Origin: Cronobacter muytjensii ATCC 51329
GTDB taxonomy: Bacteria; Pseudomonadota; Gammaproteobacteria; Enterobacterales; Enterobacteriaceae
NCBI RefSeq assembly: GCF_001277195.1
Contig: NZ_CP012268.1
Coordinates: 434,001 to 498,000, forward strand
Direction of reading: 5' to 3'
DNA: 64,000 nt
Every line of letters begins with the position of its first letter. The first letter of the stretch is position 1. The translations under genes were made by a program, and so were the position numbers. Positions 8,402 to 16,798 of this stretch are shown piece after piece. The notes under the pieces were generated by a model. It was given only the letters and a program-made list of their open reading frames with translations, was not told the origin of the DNA and did no database searches.

Positions 8402-8487
8402 TGAGTTCCGACCTGCGCAACTGGCAAGAAGTATAGTCGCTGTCGGCTAAATAGAAGGAGCGGGGAGGATCCAGCGCCCGAAAAGCA

Positions 8488-8512
8488 AAAGGCCAGCACG
8501 AGGCTGGCCTTT
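8488..8512 (-). terminator. Rho-independent terminator of metK
   Basis: A 10-bp stem (AAAGGCCAGC, loop ACGAG) follows the metK stop in the leftward direction, with TTTTGCTTTT after it. Confidence 0.85.
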
Positions 8513-8532
8513 GAGCGTCACTGCGCAGGGGA

Positions 8533-9687
8533 TTATTTCAGACCGGCAGCATCGCGCAGCAGCTGCGCTTTGTCGGTTTTTTCCCACGGGAAGTGTTCAC
8601 GACCAAAGTGACCGTAAGCGGCGGTCTCTTTATAGATCGGGTGCAGCAGATCCAGCATCTGGATCAGGCCGTACGGACGCAGGTCGAAGAATTCACGCAC
8701 CAGCAGGGTGAGCTGCTCGGTCGCGATTTTCTCGGTACCGAAGGTTTCTACCATGATGGAGGTCGGTTCCGCTACGCCAATCGCGTAAGACACCTGAATT
8801 TCGCAGCGGTCAGCGAGGCCTGCGGCCACGATGTTTTTCGCGACATAACGCGCCGCGTAGGCTGCGGAACGGTCCACTTTAGACGGGTCCTTACCAGAGA
8901 ACGCGCCGCCGCCGTGACGGGCCATGCCGCCGTAGGTGTCGACAATGATCTTACGACCGGTCAGGCCGCAGTCGCCCATCGGGCCGCCGATAACGAAACG
9001 GCCTGTCGGGTTGATGAAGTATTTAGTCGATTCATTCAGCCATTCCGCAGGCAGAACCGGCTTGATTATCTCTTCCATTACCGCTTCGTGCAGCGCGTGC
9101 TGCTCGATATCTTCAGCATGCTGCGTAGAGAGCACGACCGCGTCGATGCCGACAATTTTACCGGCGTCGTACTGGAAAGTGACCTGGCTTTTCGCATCCG
9201 GGCGCAGCCACGGCAGGGTGCCGTTTTTACGCACTTCAGCCTGACGCTGCACCAGACGGTGCGCGTAGGTGACCGGCGCAGGCATCAGCACGTCGGTTTC
9301 GTTGGTCGCGTAACCAAACATCAGGCCCTGGTCGCCCGCGCCCTGCTCAAGCGGGTCGGTGCGGTCAACGCCCTGGTTGATGTCCGGAGACTGTTTACCG
9401 ATAGCGCTCAGTACGGCGCAGGAATTGGCGTCAAAGCCCATATCAGAATGGATGTAGCCAATCTCACGAACGGTGTTGCGGGTAATCTCTTCGATATCCA
9501 CCCACGCGCTGGTGGTGATTTCACCGCCGACCAGCACCATGCCGGTTTTCACGTAAGTTTCGCAGGCCACGCGTGCTTTCGGATCCTGCTCAAGAATAGC
9601 GTCCAGCACTGCATCGGAGATCTGGTCCGCAATTTTATCGGGATGTCCCTCTGAGACAGATTCAGAGGTAAAAAGGTGTTTTGCCAT
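8533..9687 (-). CDS. metK: S-adenosylmethionine synthase
   Basis: MetK makes S-adenosylmethionine from methionine and ATP in the cytosol. The 384-residue protein starts at MAKHLFTSESV, the E. coli start; an ATG four codons upstream lacks support. Family motifs are visible: GHPDKIADQ near residue 14 with metal- and ATP-binding residues, GAGDQGLMFGYA around 115-126, and the phosphate loop GGGAFSGKDPSKVDRS. Three imperfect met boxes lie about 120 bases upstream, so MetJ repression is expected. Confidence 0.98.
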   Translation of the reverse strand: MAKHLFTSESVSEGHPDKIADQISDAVLDAILEQDPKARVACETYVKTGMVLVGGEITTSAWVDIEEITRNTVREIGYIHSDMGFDANSCAVLSAIGKQSPDINQGVDRTDPLEQGAGDQGLMFGYATNETDVLMPAPVTYAHRLVQRQAEVRKNGTLPWLRPDAKSQVTFQYDAGKIVGIDAVVLSTQHAEDIEQHALHEAVMEEIIKPVLPAEWLNESTKYFINPTGRFVIGGPMGDCGLTGRKIIVDTYGGMARHGGGAFSGKDPSKVDRSAAYAARYVAKNIVAAGLADRCEIQVSYAIGVAEPTSIMVETFGTEKIATEQLTLLVREFFDLRPYGLIQMLDLLHPIYKETAAYGHFGREHFPWEKTDKAQLLRDAAGLK

Positions 9688-9806
9688 GTTTTGTATCACC
9701 CTGGATAAATCAATTAGCTCAGCATACCGTGTGTCGGTGCCATCTAAGAAGAAAATTCTGCGGCCATGCAGGTAAACACACAGGAAGGCTAAGTGTTAAT
9801 CAGTAT

Positions 9807-9830
9807 AGATGGATTAACATCTGGACGGCT
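9807..9830 (-). promoter_or_regulatory. Three tandem met boxes (MetJ operator) for metK
   Basis: Consecutive 8-mers AGATGGAT, TAACATCT and GGACGGCT match the met box AGACGTCT at 5, 5 and 6 positions. MetJ binds cooperatively to such arrays. They abut a TATACT-like leftward -10 element (complement at 9802-9807), so repressor would block the promoter. Confidence 0.7.
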
Positions 9831-10268
9831 ATTCTAGGTTAAATCTTAAGCCGATTTCCAGCAGTTTTTGAGGCGGTTCGCATAGCCGTCAACGCAGCGA
9901 TGGCAATATTTCCTGACAAGGACCGCGCAAGCCGCTTTTTTATTTTGCTTTTTACCCCTGTTCCCGGTATAAAACGGCGCGCGCGGCTCCTGCAAAAAAG
10001 CGCACGGAATCAGACTCCGTGTCGCCACTTCCAGCCGGGCTGAGAGTGAATTTTAGCTTTGGCTTATCGCTGGTCACACAAGGGCTGGCGTGGAGGTGAT
10101 ACCAGATAATGAACCGTCGTGATCCGCTTAATCTGCCATGCCGTTCTGGCGTGCGTTTTTCCCCCGCAACCTGCATCTCTTTTTTGCAAACCTGCCGATG
10201 TTCTACCCATCTCGGCGCTTCTCAGGATTCCCGGGCCGGTCAAGGCTTGCGATAACTGAACAAGGGCT

Positions 10269-10284
10269 CTCCTGACGTCAGGAG
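10269..10284. repeat. Perfect palindrome CTCCTGACGTCAGGAG followed by TTTT
   Basis: The 16-bp palindrome lies about 60 bases before yqgB and is followed by TTTTCTCG. It could be a protein-binding site or a short hairpin in an early speA leader transcript. Confidence 0.45.
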
Positions 10285-10342
10285 TTTTCTCGTGGTTTCG
10301 CCGACCCGTCATACGGAGTTCGGTTACGTGTTTTACAATGAT

Positions 10343-10474
10343 ATGAATAAGAAACCGGTCGCGCGGCAGGGTGGTCAGCACTATGTGCTGGATAACTCTG
10401 CTGTTTATGGGTTGTTATCACAGTGTAACGCTGCGATAGTAGTTAACTGTTTTACACTTTCGACAAAAATTTGA
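10343..10474 (+). CDS. yqgB: Small protein YqgB upstream of speA
   Basis: The 43-residue product MNKKPVARQ...AAIVVNCFTLSTKI aligns with E. coli YqgB, with the core YGLLSQ-AAIVVNCFTL unchanged. YqgB is reported as a small acid-stress-related protein of unknown mechanism. No good ribosome site precedes this ATG; an in-frame GTG at 10328 has GGAG nine bases upstream and would add five residues. Its TGA stop lies 8 bases before the speA ATG and overlaps the speA Shine-Dalgarno GAGG, so translation of the two is probably coupled. Confidence 0.8.
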   Translation: MNKKPVARQGGQHYVLDNSAVYGLLSQCNAAIVVNCFTLSTKI

Positions 10475-10482
10475 GGTTCGCT

Positions 10483-12459
10483 ATGTCTGACGACATCTAT
10501 TCATCTTCGCCTTCGTCAGCAGGCGAACAGGGTGTACTACGTTCCATGCAGGAGGTTGCAATGAGCTCCCAGGAAGCCAGCAAGATGCTGCGTACTTACA
10601 ATATTGCCTGGTGGGGCAATAACTACTATGACGTCAACGAACTGGGCCATATCAGCGTATGCCCCGATCCGGACGTCCCTGAAGCGCGCGTCGATCTCGC
10701 GAAGCTGGTTAAGGAGCGCGAAGCCCAGGGCCAGCGTCTGCCTGCGCTGTTCTGCTTCCCGCAGATCCTGCAACATCGCCTGCGTTCCATTAACGCGGCG
10801 TTTAAGCGCGCCCGTGAATCCTACGGCTATCACGGCGATTACTTCCTGGTCTACCCGATTAAGGTAAACCAGCATCGCCGCGTGATTGAATCGCTTATCC
10901 ATTCCGGCGAGCCGCTGGGCCTGGAAGCGGGCTCCAAAGCGGAGCTGATGGCGGTGCTGGCGCACGCGGGCATGACCCGCAGCGTGATCGTCTGTAATGG
11001 CTATAAAGACCGCGAATACATTCGTCTGGCGCTGATCGGCGAGAAGATGGGCCACAAGGTCTATCTGGTCATCGAGAAGATGTCGGAAATCAAAATCGTG
11101 CTGGAAGAAGCTGAACGCCTGAACGTGATCCCGCGTCTCGGCGTGCGCGCGCGTCTCGCCTCCCAGGGCTCCGGCAAGTGGCAGTCGTCCGGCGGCGAAA
11201 AATCGAAATTCGGCCTCGCGGCGACTCAGGTACTGCAACTGGTCGAGATGCTGCGCGCGGCGGACCGTCTGGAAAGCCTCCAGCTCCTGCACTTCCATCT
11301 CGGCTCGCAGATGGCCAACATCCGCGACATCGCCACTGGCGTGCGTGAATCTGCCCGCTTCTATGTTGAGCTGCATAAGCTTGGCGTGAATATTCAGTGC
11401 TTCGACGTGGGCGGCGGCCTGGGCGTGGATTATGAAGGCACGCGTTCGCAGTCCGACTGCTCGGTCAACTACGGCCTGAACGAATACGCCAACAACATTA
11501 TCTGGGCCATCGGCGACGCCTGCGAAGAGAACGGCCTGCCGCACCCGACGGTTATCACCGAATCGGGCCGCGCCGTGACCGCGCACCATACCGTGCTGGT
11601 TTCCAATATCATCGGCGTTGAACGTAACGAATACACCGAGCCGAGCGCGCCTGCCGAGGACGCGCCGCGCCCGCTGCAAAGCATGTGGGAAACCTGGCAG
11701 GAGATGGATGAGCCGGGCACGCGCCGTTCGCTGCGCGAGTGGCTACACGACAGCCAGATGGATCTGCACGATATTCATATCGGCTACTCCTCCGGCGCGT
11801 ACACGTTGCAGGAGCGCGCCTGGGCTGAACAGCTCTATCTGAGCCTGTGCCAGGAAGTGCAAAAGCAGCTTGATCCGCAAAACCGCGCGCATCGCCCGAT
11901 TATCGATGAACTCCAGGAACGTATGGCGGATAAAATTTACGTCAACTTCTCGCTGTTCCAGTCGATGCCGGATGCCTGGGGTATCGATCAACTCTTCCCG
12001 GTGCTGCCGCTGGAAGGGCTGAACCACGCGCCGACGCGCCGTGGCGTGCTGCTCGACATCACCTGCGACTCCGACGGCACTATCGACCACTACGTTGATG
12101 GCGACGGCATCGCGACCACCATGCCGCTGCCGGAATACGATCCGGAAAACCCGCCGCCGCTGGGCTTCTTTATGGTGGGCGCGTATCAGGAAATTCTCGG
12201 CAACATGCATAACCTCTTCGGCGATACCGAAGCGGTGGATGTGTTTGTGTTCCCGGACGGCAGCGTGGAAGTGGAGCTGTCTGATGAAGGCGACACGGTG
12301 GCAGACATGCTGCGCTACGTGCAGCTTGACCCGGATACGCTGCTGACCCATTTCCGCGATCAGGTGAAGCAAACCGATCTCGACAGCGACCTGCAAAAGC
12401 AGTTCCTGGAAGAGTTCGAGAGCGGCCTGTACGGCTATACCTATCTGGAAGACGAGTAA
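10483..12459 (+). CDS. speA: Biosynthetic arginine decarboxylase
   Basis: SpeA decarboxylates arginine to agmatine, the first step of putrescine synthesis through agmatinase. The 658-residue length equals the E. coli enzyme, starting at MSDDIYSSS. It is a fold III (alanine-racemase type) PLP enzyme: the PLP lysine is K127 in YPIKVNQHR, with the phosphate-binding loop DVGGGLGVDYEG and ESGRAV further on. It follows yqgB closely and precedes speB, the next enzyme in the pathway. E. coli SpeA needs Mg2+ and is repressed by polyamines. Confidence 0.98.
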   Translation: MSDDIYSSSPSSAGEQGVLRSMQEVAMSSQEASKMLRTYNIAWWGNNYYDVNELGHISVCPDPDVPEARVDLAKLVKEREAQGQRLPALFCFPQILQHRLRSINAAFKRARESYGYHGDYFLVYPIKVNQHRRVIESLIHSGEPLGLEAGSKAELMAVLAHAGMTRSVIVCNGYKDREYIRLALIGEKMGHKVYLVIEKMSEIKIVLEEAERLNVIPRLGVRARLASQGSGKWQSSGGEKSKFGLAATQVLQLVEMLRAADRLESLQLLHFHLGSQMANIRDIATGVRESARFYVELHKLGVNIQCFDVGGGLGVDYEGTRSQSDCSVNYGLNEYANNIIWAIGDACEENGLPHPTVITESGRAVTAHHTVLVSNIIGVERNEYTEPSAPAEDAPRPLQSMWETWQEMDEPGTRRSLREWLHDSQMDLHDIHIGYSSGAYTLQERAWAEQLYLSLCQEVQKQLDPQNRAHRPIIDELQERMADKIYVNFSLFQSMPDAWGIDQLFPVLPLEGLNHAPTRRGVLLDITCDSDGTIDHYVDGDGIATTMPLPEYDPENPPPLGFFMVGAYQEILGNMHNLFGDTEAVDVFVFPDGSVEVELSDEGDTVADMLRYVQLDPDTLLTHFRDQVKQTDLDSDLQKQFLEEFESGLYGYTYLEDE

Positions 12460-12469
12460 CCGGATTATG

Positions 12470-12488
12470 CCTCCTGCTGGTCAGGAGG
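12470..12488 (+). terminator. Hairpin after speA
   Basis: A 7-bp stem (CCTCCTG and CAGGAGG, 5-base loop) lies 11 bases past the speA stop. It is followed by TTAAAAAA rather than a T run, so it is at best a weak terminator or an mRNA 3' barrier. Confidence 0.4.
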
Positions 12489-12531
12489 TTAAAAAACGCG
12501 CGATGGAATTTCCTGTTCTATACTGACGAGC

Positions 12532-12627
12532 ATGAGCCGCGCGCTATTGAACCTGAACGAAAATCTGGCGATAATCCGCGCCAACAATGTGTTGCTCAAG
12601 AATCCATCCCTTCCTCGTCGGGTTTAA
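12532..12627 (+). CDS. Candidate 31-residue leader peptide before speB
   Basis: An ATG-started frame of 31 codons begins MSRALLNLNENLAII and ends at a TAA that falls inside the loop of the terminator hairpin at 12606-12649. A -10-like TATACT sits at 12519-12524, only 8 bases before the ATG, so a transcript from it would be nearly leaderless; no strong Shine-Dalgarno is seen (GACGAG). The arrangement of a short ORF running into a terminator before a biosynthetic gene resembles attenuation leaders. I do not recognise the peptide. The alternative is a small RNA of about 115 bases with no peptide. Confidence 0.4.
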   Translation: MSRALLNLNENLAIIRANNVLLKNPSLPRRV

Positions 12628-12649
12628 CGACGCGGAGGGGATTTTTTTT
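12606..12649 (+). terminator. Intrinsic terminator/attenuator upstream of speB
   Basis: The arms ATCCCTTCCTCGTCG and CGACGCGGAGGGGAT pair at 14 of 15 positions (one G-U, one mismatch) around a 7-base loop, followed by eight T. It ends 35 bases before the speB ATG, so it would cut off speB unless transcription reads through. A smaller hairpin (CAACA/TGTTG, 12582-12594) precedes it. Confidence 0.8.
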
Positions 12650-12684
12650 ATCTAACGTCTCAACCTTAACAAGAGGTCAGATTC

Positions 12685-13605
12685 ATGAATACCTTAGGCC
12701 ATCAGTACGACAACTCCCTGGTTTCCAACGCCTTTGGTTTTTTACGCCTGCCGTTGAACTTCATGCCGTATGAGAGCGACGCCGAGTGGGTGATTACCGG
12801 TATTCCGTTCGATATGGCGACATCCGGGCGTTCCGGCAGCCGTTTCGGGCCTGCGGCTATCCGTCAGGTCTCCACGAACCTGGCGTGGGAAGGCAACCGC
12901 TTCCCGTGGAATTTCGACATGCGTCAGCGCCTGAACGTCGTGGACTGCGGCGATCTGGTTTACGCCTTTGGCGACGCGCGTGAAATGAGTGAAAAGCTGC
13001 AGGCGCATGCGGAAAAACTGCTGGCGGCCGGTAAGCGTATGCTCTCTTTCGGCGGCGACCACTTCGTCACCCTGCCGCTGTTGCGTGCGCACGCGAAGCA
13101 TTTTGGCAAAATGGCGCTGGTGCATTTCGACGCGCACACCGACACCTACTCCAACGGCTGTGAATTTGACCACGGCACCATGTTCTACACCGCGCCGAAC
13201 GAAGGCCTGATCGATCCAACCCGTTCGGTGCAGATCGGTATTCGTACCGAGTTTGACAAAGACAACGGCTTTACTGTGCTGGACGCGCCGCAGGTGAATG
13301 ACCGCACTGTCGACGACGTGGTCGCGCAGGTGAAGCAGATTGTCGGCGATATGCCGGTTTATCTGACCTTCGACATCGACTGTCTGGATCCGGCATTTGC
13401 ACCGGGCACCGGCACGCCGGTGATAGGCGGGCTGACTTCTGATCGCGCGTTGAAACTGCTGCGCGGCATTCAGGATCTGAACATCGTCGGTATGGATATC
13501 GTGGAAGTCGCTCCGGCTTACGATCAGTCCGATATCACGGCGCTTGCCGCTGCGACGCTGGCACTGGAGATGCTCTATATCCAGGCGGCGAAAAAAGGCG
13601 AGTAA
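12685..13605 (+). CDS. speB: Agmatinase
   Basis: SpeB hydrolyses agmatine to putrescine and urea in the cytosol, using the SpeA product. The 306-residue protein is a ureohydrolase with the binuclear manganese ligands in place: H126 (GGDHFVTL), D149/H151/D153 (HFDAHTDT) and D230/D232 (FDIDCLDPA). The ribosome site is AGAGG. It is separated from speA by 225 bases containing a hairpin, a possible leader ORF and a strong terminator, so its expression is probably controlled apart from speA. In E. coli speB also has its own promoter. Confidence 0.98.
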   Translation: MNTLGHQYDNSLVSNAFGFLRLPLNFMPYESDAEWVITGIPFDMATSGRSGSRFGPAAIRQVSTNLAWEGNRFPWNFDMRQRLNVVDCGDLVYAFGDAREMSEKLQAHAEKLLAAGKRMLSFGGDHFVTLPLLRAHAKHFGKMALVHFDAHTDTYSNGCEFDHGTMFYTAPNEGLIDPTRSVQIGIRTEFDKDNGFTVLDAPQVNDRTVDDVVAQVKQIVGDMPVYLTFDIDCLDPAFAPGTGTPVIGGLTSDRALKLLRGIQDLNIVGMDIVEVAPAYDQSDITALAAATLALEMLYIQAAKKGE

Positions 13606-13655
13606 ACTGTGTGCGGCCCGGTAGCGTAATATTTAACGGGCCTGACGGCAGTCAT

Positions 13656-13694
13656 AAAAGAGCCGGACATGTTATTTCCCTGTCCGGCTCTTTT
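13656..13694. terminator. Bidirectional terminator, speB / loiP
   Basis: A perfect 14-bp stem (AAAAGAGCCGGACA and complement) between convergent genes has A-rich and T-rich flanks, serving both strands. Confidence 0.9.
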
Positions 13695-13714
13695 GAATTC
13701 ATGACCGATGACGA

Positions 13715-14473
13715 TTACTTAATGCCATCCGCCTTCATGCGATCGCGAATATGCTGCGCGCGCGCCTCGGAGGCCGGGTGATCGTCAAACATAGAGCTTT
13801 GACGGCCCTTCTCAAGCTTCGCCAGTTTCTCAAAGCTGGTAGCGAGCCCCGACGGATTAATGCCGCGTTTGCGCAGCAGATCGTAGGAGTAATCATCCGC
13901 TTCGGACTCCTGACGCTGCGAGAACTGCGCGTTCACCAGCTTCTCGCCGAGTTCGCCGAGATCCGATTGCGACAGGCTGCCGACGATGCCGCCCGCTGAT
14001 GCCGCCGCGCCGCGGATAGCGTTTGTGCCGAGCGCCACCTGCATTCCACGCTTCACGTGACCCAGCGCAACGTGGCCCATCTCATGGCCTATCACCGCTT
14101 CCACTTCGTTATCGCTCATCATATCCATCAGCCCGCTGTAAACGCGGATACAGCCGTTGGCCATCGCGAAGGCGTTAACGTCTTTTTCTTCGTAAACCTT
14201 ATAGTTCACCGGCTGGCCGTTGATGTTATCGCCGAGCGCGGCAGCAATCTTATTCAGGCGCTGCGTATACTGGCTGTTCGCCGGTGCGATTTTCGCTTTG
14301 CTGTCCTGCGATTTACACGCCTCGTCGCTCAGCGCTTTCACCTGCGCGTCGCTTAAGGTGTAGGCCTGGAACGCCTCAGCGCCTGAACTCAGCAGGCCGT
14401 TGGAATTCATATTTTGACAACCGCTCAGCAGCGCTGCTGCGGTCATGCTCAGTACTATCGCGCGCATTTTCAT
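13715..14473 (-). CDS. loiP: Outer-membrane lipoprotein metalloprotease LoiP
   Basis: The 252-residue product (start MKMRAIVLS) matches E. coli LoiP/YggG. A lipobox LLSGC gives lipidation at C19. The M48 zinc-protease motif HEMGH spans 130-134, with the third ligand in ESEADDYS further on. LoiP is an envelope protease that in E. coli responds to low osmolarity and cleaves between aromatic residues with help from BepA (YfgC). The longer open frame upstream is not supported because the lipoprotein signal begins at this ATG. It is convergent with speB. Confidence 0.95.
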   Translation of the reverse strand: MKMRAIVLSMTAAALLSGCQNMNSNGLLSSGAEAFQAYTLSDAQVKALSDEACKSQDSKAKIAPANSQYTQRLNKIAAALGDNINGQPVNYKVYEEKDVNAFAMANGCIRVYSGLMDMMSDNEVEAVIGHEMGHVALGHVKRGMQVALGTNAIRGAAASAGGIVGSLSQSDLGELGEKLVNAQFSQRQESEADDYSYDLLRKRGINPSGLATSFEKLAKLEKGRQSSMFDDHPASEARAQHIRDRMKADGIK

Positions 14474-14750
14474 CGTTATGCTTCCACGCTCCATTGAGGT
14501 TTCATTATTCATCGCCGCGAACCGGGCGGCGGCTGCGGCTAAGTATAAAGAGGTTTGCGCACGCGCGGCGAGCGAGTTGCGCAAACTGCGAGCGGCTTCC
14601 AGAGATTTCTTAGCGGACAAAAGGATGCTCCATGTACATGCTTAGCCGCTTGGGTTACATTGTCGGACAATTTTTCGGGCGTAGCCCATAACGCGTAGTA
14701 GTCAAGCCGTTAACAAGGCGTGGCCTTCAACTATCCGATCTGGAGTCAAA

Positions 14751-16742
14751 ATGTCCTCTCGTAAAGAGCTTGCCAATGCTATTCGTGCGCTCAGCATGGA
14801 CGCAGTACAAAAAGCCAAATCCGGCCATCCGGGTGCCCCGATGGGCATGGCTGACATTGCCGAAGTCCTGTGGCGTGATTTCCTGAACCATAACCCGCAG
14901 AACCCGTCCTGGGCCGACCGCGACCGCTTTGTGTTGTCCAATGGTCACGGCTCCATGCTGATTTACAGCCTGCTGCACCTCACCGGCTACGACCTGCCGA
15001 TTGAAGAGCTGAAAAACTTCCGTCAGCTGCACTCCAGAACGCCGGGCCACCCGGAAGTGGGTTACACACCGGGCGTCGAAACCACCACCGGTCCGCTGGG
15101 GCAGGGCATTGCCAATGCCGTGGGCATGGCGATTGCCGAGCGCACGCTGGCGGCGCAGTTCAACCGCCCGGGGCATGACATTGTCGATCACTACACCTAC
15201 GCCTTCCTGGGCGACGGCTGCATGATGGAGGGCATCTCCCACGAAGTCTGCTCGCTGGCCGGTACGCTGGGCCTCGGCAAGCTGGTCGCGTTCTACGATG
15301 ACAACGGCATCTCCATTGACGGCCACATTGAAGGCTGGTTCACCGATGACACCGCGAAACGCTTTGAAGCTTACGGCTGGCATGTGGTACGCGGTGTGGA
15401 CGGTCACGACGCTGATGCTATCAAGCGCGCGATTGAAGAAGCGCGTTCTGTTACCGACAAACCGTCTCTGCTGGTGTGCAAAACCATCATCGGCTTCGGT
15501 TCGCCGAACAAAGCAGGCACCCACGACTCCCACGGTGCACCGCTCGGCGACGCAGAAGTGGCCGCGACCCGCGAGCAACTGGGCTGGAAACACGAGCCGT
15601 TTGTGATCCCGCAAGAGATTTACGCGCAGTGGGATGCCAAAGAGATGGGCCAGGTAAAAGAAAGCGCCTGGAACGAGAAATTTGCGGCTTATGCCAAAGC
15701 GTTCCCTCAGGAAGCGGCCGAATTTACCCGTCGTATGAAAGGCGAGATGCCAGCAGACTTTGCGGAAAAAGCGCAGGCGTTTATTGCCGGTCTGCAGGCG
15801 AACCCGGCGAAAATCGCCAGCCGCAAAGCGTCCCAGAACGCGATTGAGGCGTTCGGCAAACTGCTGCCGGAATTCCTGGGCGGCTCTGCGGATCTCGCAC
15901 CGAGCAACCTGACGCTCTGGTCTGGTTCTAAAGCCATCAATGAAGATGCCGCTGGCAACTACATTCACTACGGCGTACGTGAATTCGGTATGACCGCCAT
16001 CGCGAACGGTATCGCGCTGCACGGCGGTTTCCTGCCGTATACCTCTACCTTCCTGATGTTCGTGGAATATGCCCGTAACGCCGTGCGTATGGCGGCCCTG
16101 ATGAAACAGCGTCAGGTAATGGTTTACACCCACGACTCTATCGGTCTTGGTGAAGACGGCCCGACTCACCAGCCGGTTGAACAACTGGCGGCGCTGCGCG
16201 TGACTCCGAACATGAGCACATGGCGTCCGTGCGATCAGGTGGAATCTGCCGTGGCGTGGAAATACGCCGTTGAGCGCCACGATGGCCCGACGGCGCTGAT
16301 CTTCTCCCGTCAGAACCTGGCGCAGCAGGAACGTAGCGAGCAGCAGCTGGCGGATATCGCCCGCGGCGCATACATCCTGAAAGATTGCGACGGTCAGCCG
16401 CAACTTATCTTCATTGCTACCGGTTCTGAAGTTGAACTGGCCGTTGCCGCCGCCGACAAACTGGCTGCGGAAGGCGTGAAAGCCCGCGTGGTTTCCATGC
16501 CGTCTACCGACGTGTTCGACAAGCAGGACGCCGCGTATCGCGAAGCGGTACTGCCGAAAGCGGTTAGCGCGCGCGTGGCTATCGAAGCCGGCATCGCCGA
16601 CTACTGGTACAAATACGTGGGCCTGAACGGCGCGGTCGTGGGCATGACCACCTTTGGCGAGTCCGCACCGGCGGAGCAGTTGTTTGAAGAGTTCGGCTTC
16701 ACTGTCGATAACGTGGTAAACCAGGCGAAAGCGATTCTGTAA
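14751..16742 (+). CDS. tktA: Transketolase 1
   Basis: TktA transfers two-carbon ketol units in the non-oxidative pentose phosphate pathway, using thiamine diphosphate and a divalent metal. The 663 residues equal the E. coli TktA length. Conserved parts are H26 in KSGHPGAPMG, the diphosphate-binding GDGCMMEG (154-161) and the catalytic-glutamate region SIGLGEDGPTHQP. It supplies erythrose-4-phosphate, the substrate of the nearby epd product. A 277-bp gap separates it from divergent loiP and contains an inverted repeat (GTTTGCGCA, 14553-14586). Confidence 0.98.
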   Translation: MSSRKELANAIRALSMDAVQKAKSGHPGAPMGMADIAEVLWRDFLNHNPQNPSWADRDRFVLSNGHGSMLIYSLLHLTGYDLPIEELKNFRQLHSRTPGHPEVGYTPGVETTTGPLGQGIANAVGMAIAERTLAAQFNRPGHDIVDHYTYAFLGDGCMMEGISHEVCSLAGTLGLGKLVAFYDDNGISIDGHIEGWFTDDTAKRFEAYGWHVVRGVDGHDADAIKRAIEEARSVTDKPSLLVCKTIIGFGSPNKAGTHDSHGAPLGDAEVAATREQLGWKHEPFVIPQEIYAQWDAKEMGQVKESAWNEKFAAYAKAFPQEAAEFTRRMKGEMPADFAEKAQAFIAGLQANPAKIASRKASQNAIEAFGKLLPEFLGGSADLAPSNLTLWSGSKAINEDAAGNYIHYGVREFGMTAIANGIALHGGFLPYTSTFLMFVEYARNAVRMAALMKQRQVMVYTHDSIGLGEDGPTHQPVEQLAALRVTPNMSTWRPCDQVESAVAWKYAVERHDGPTALIFSRQNLAQQERSEQQLADIARGAYILKDCDGQPQLIFIATGSEVELAVAAADKLAAEGVKARVVSMPSTDVFDKQDAAYREAVLPKAVSARVAIEAGIADYWYKYVGLNGAVVGMTTFGESAPAEQLFEEFGFTVDNVVNQAKAIL

Positions 16743-16765
16743 TCGTCATTCGCGGATAAGAGCGA

Positions 16766-16794
16766 ACGGGAGGCCAGCGTGCCTCCCGTTTTTT
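16766..16794 (+). terminator. Rho-independent terminator of tktA
   Basis: A 9-bp stem ACGGGAGGC with a 6-base loop is followed by TTTTT, between tktA and the convergent hydrolase gene. Confidence 0.9.
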
Positions 16795-16798
16795 ATGG

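Larger units (their letters stand above)
8118..8532. other. galP / metK intergenic control region
   Basis: The 415-bp region holds the galP promoter with CRP and GalR/GalS sites (listed separately) and, at the right end, the metK terminator. No ORF in it looks real. Confidence 0.7.
9688..10342. other. metK / yqgB-speA intergenic region
   Basis: This 655-bp divergent region contains the metK promoter with met boxes near 9807-9830 and the speA leader side. It includes a perfect 16-bp palindrome at 10269-10284. Small frames in it (for example leftward 10064-10381) have no recognisable product and no good ribosome site, so I treat it as mostly non-coding. Confidence 0.6.

Noticed and set aside
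10064..10381. 105-codon leftward frame upstream of speA
   Set aside because: It overlaps yqgB and the probable speA promoter, with no supporting motif or ribosome site.
14553..14586. 9-bp inverted repeat (GTTTGCGCA) upstream of tktA as an operator
   Set aside because: The 16-base loop and lack of match to a known regulator make it too weak to call a feature; noted only as context.
14727..16403. 558-codon open frame opposite tktA
   Set aside because: It lies wholly antisense to transketolase; open only because of the GC-rich codon pattern of tktA, and its translation resembles no protein family.
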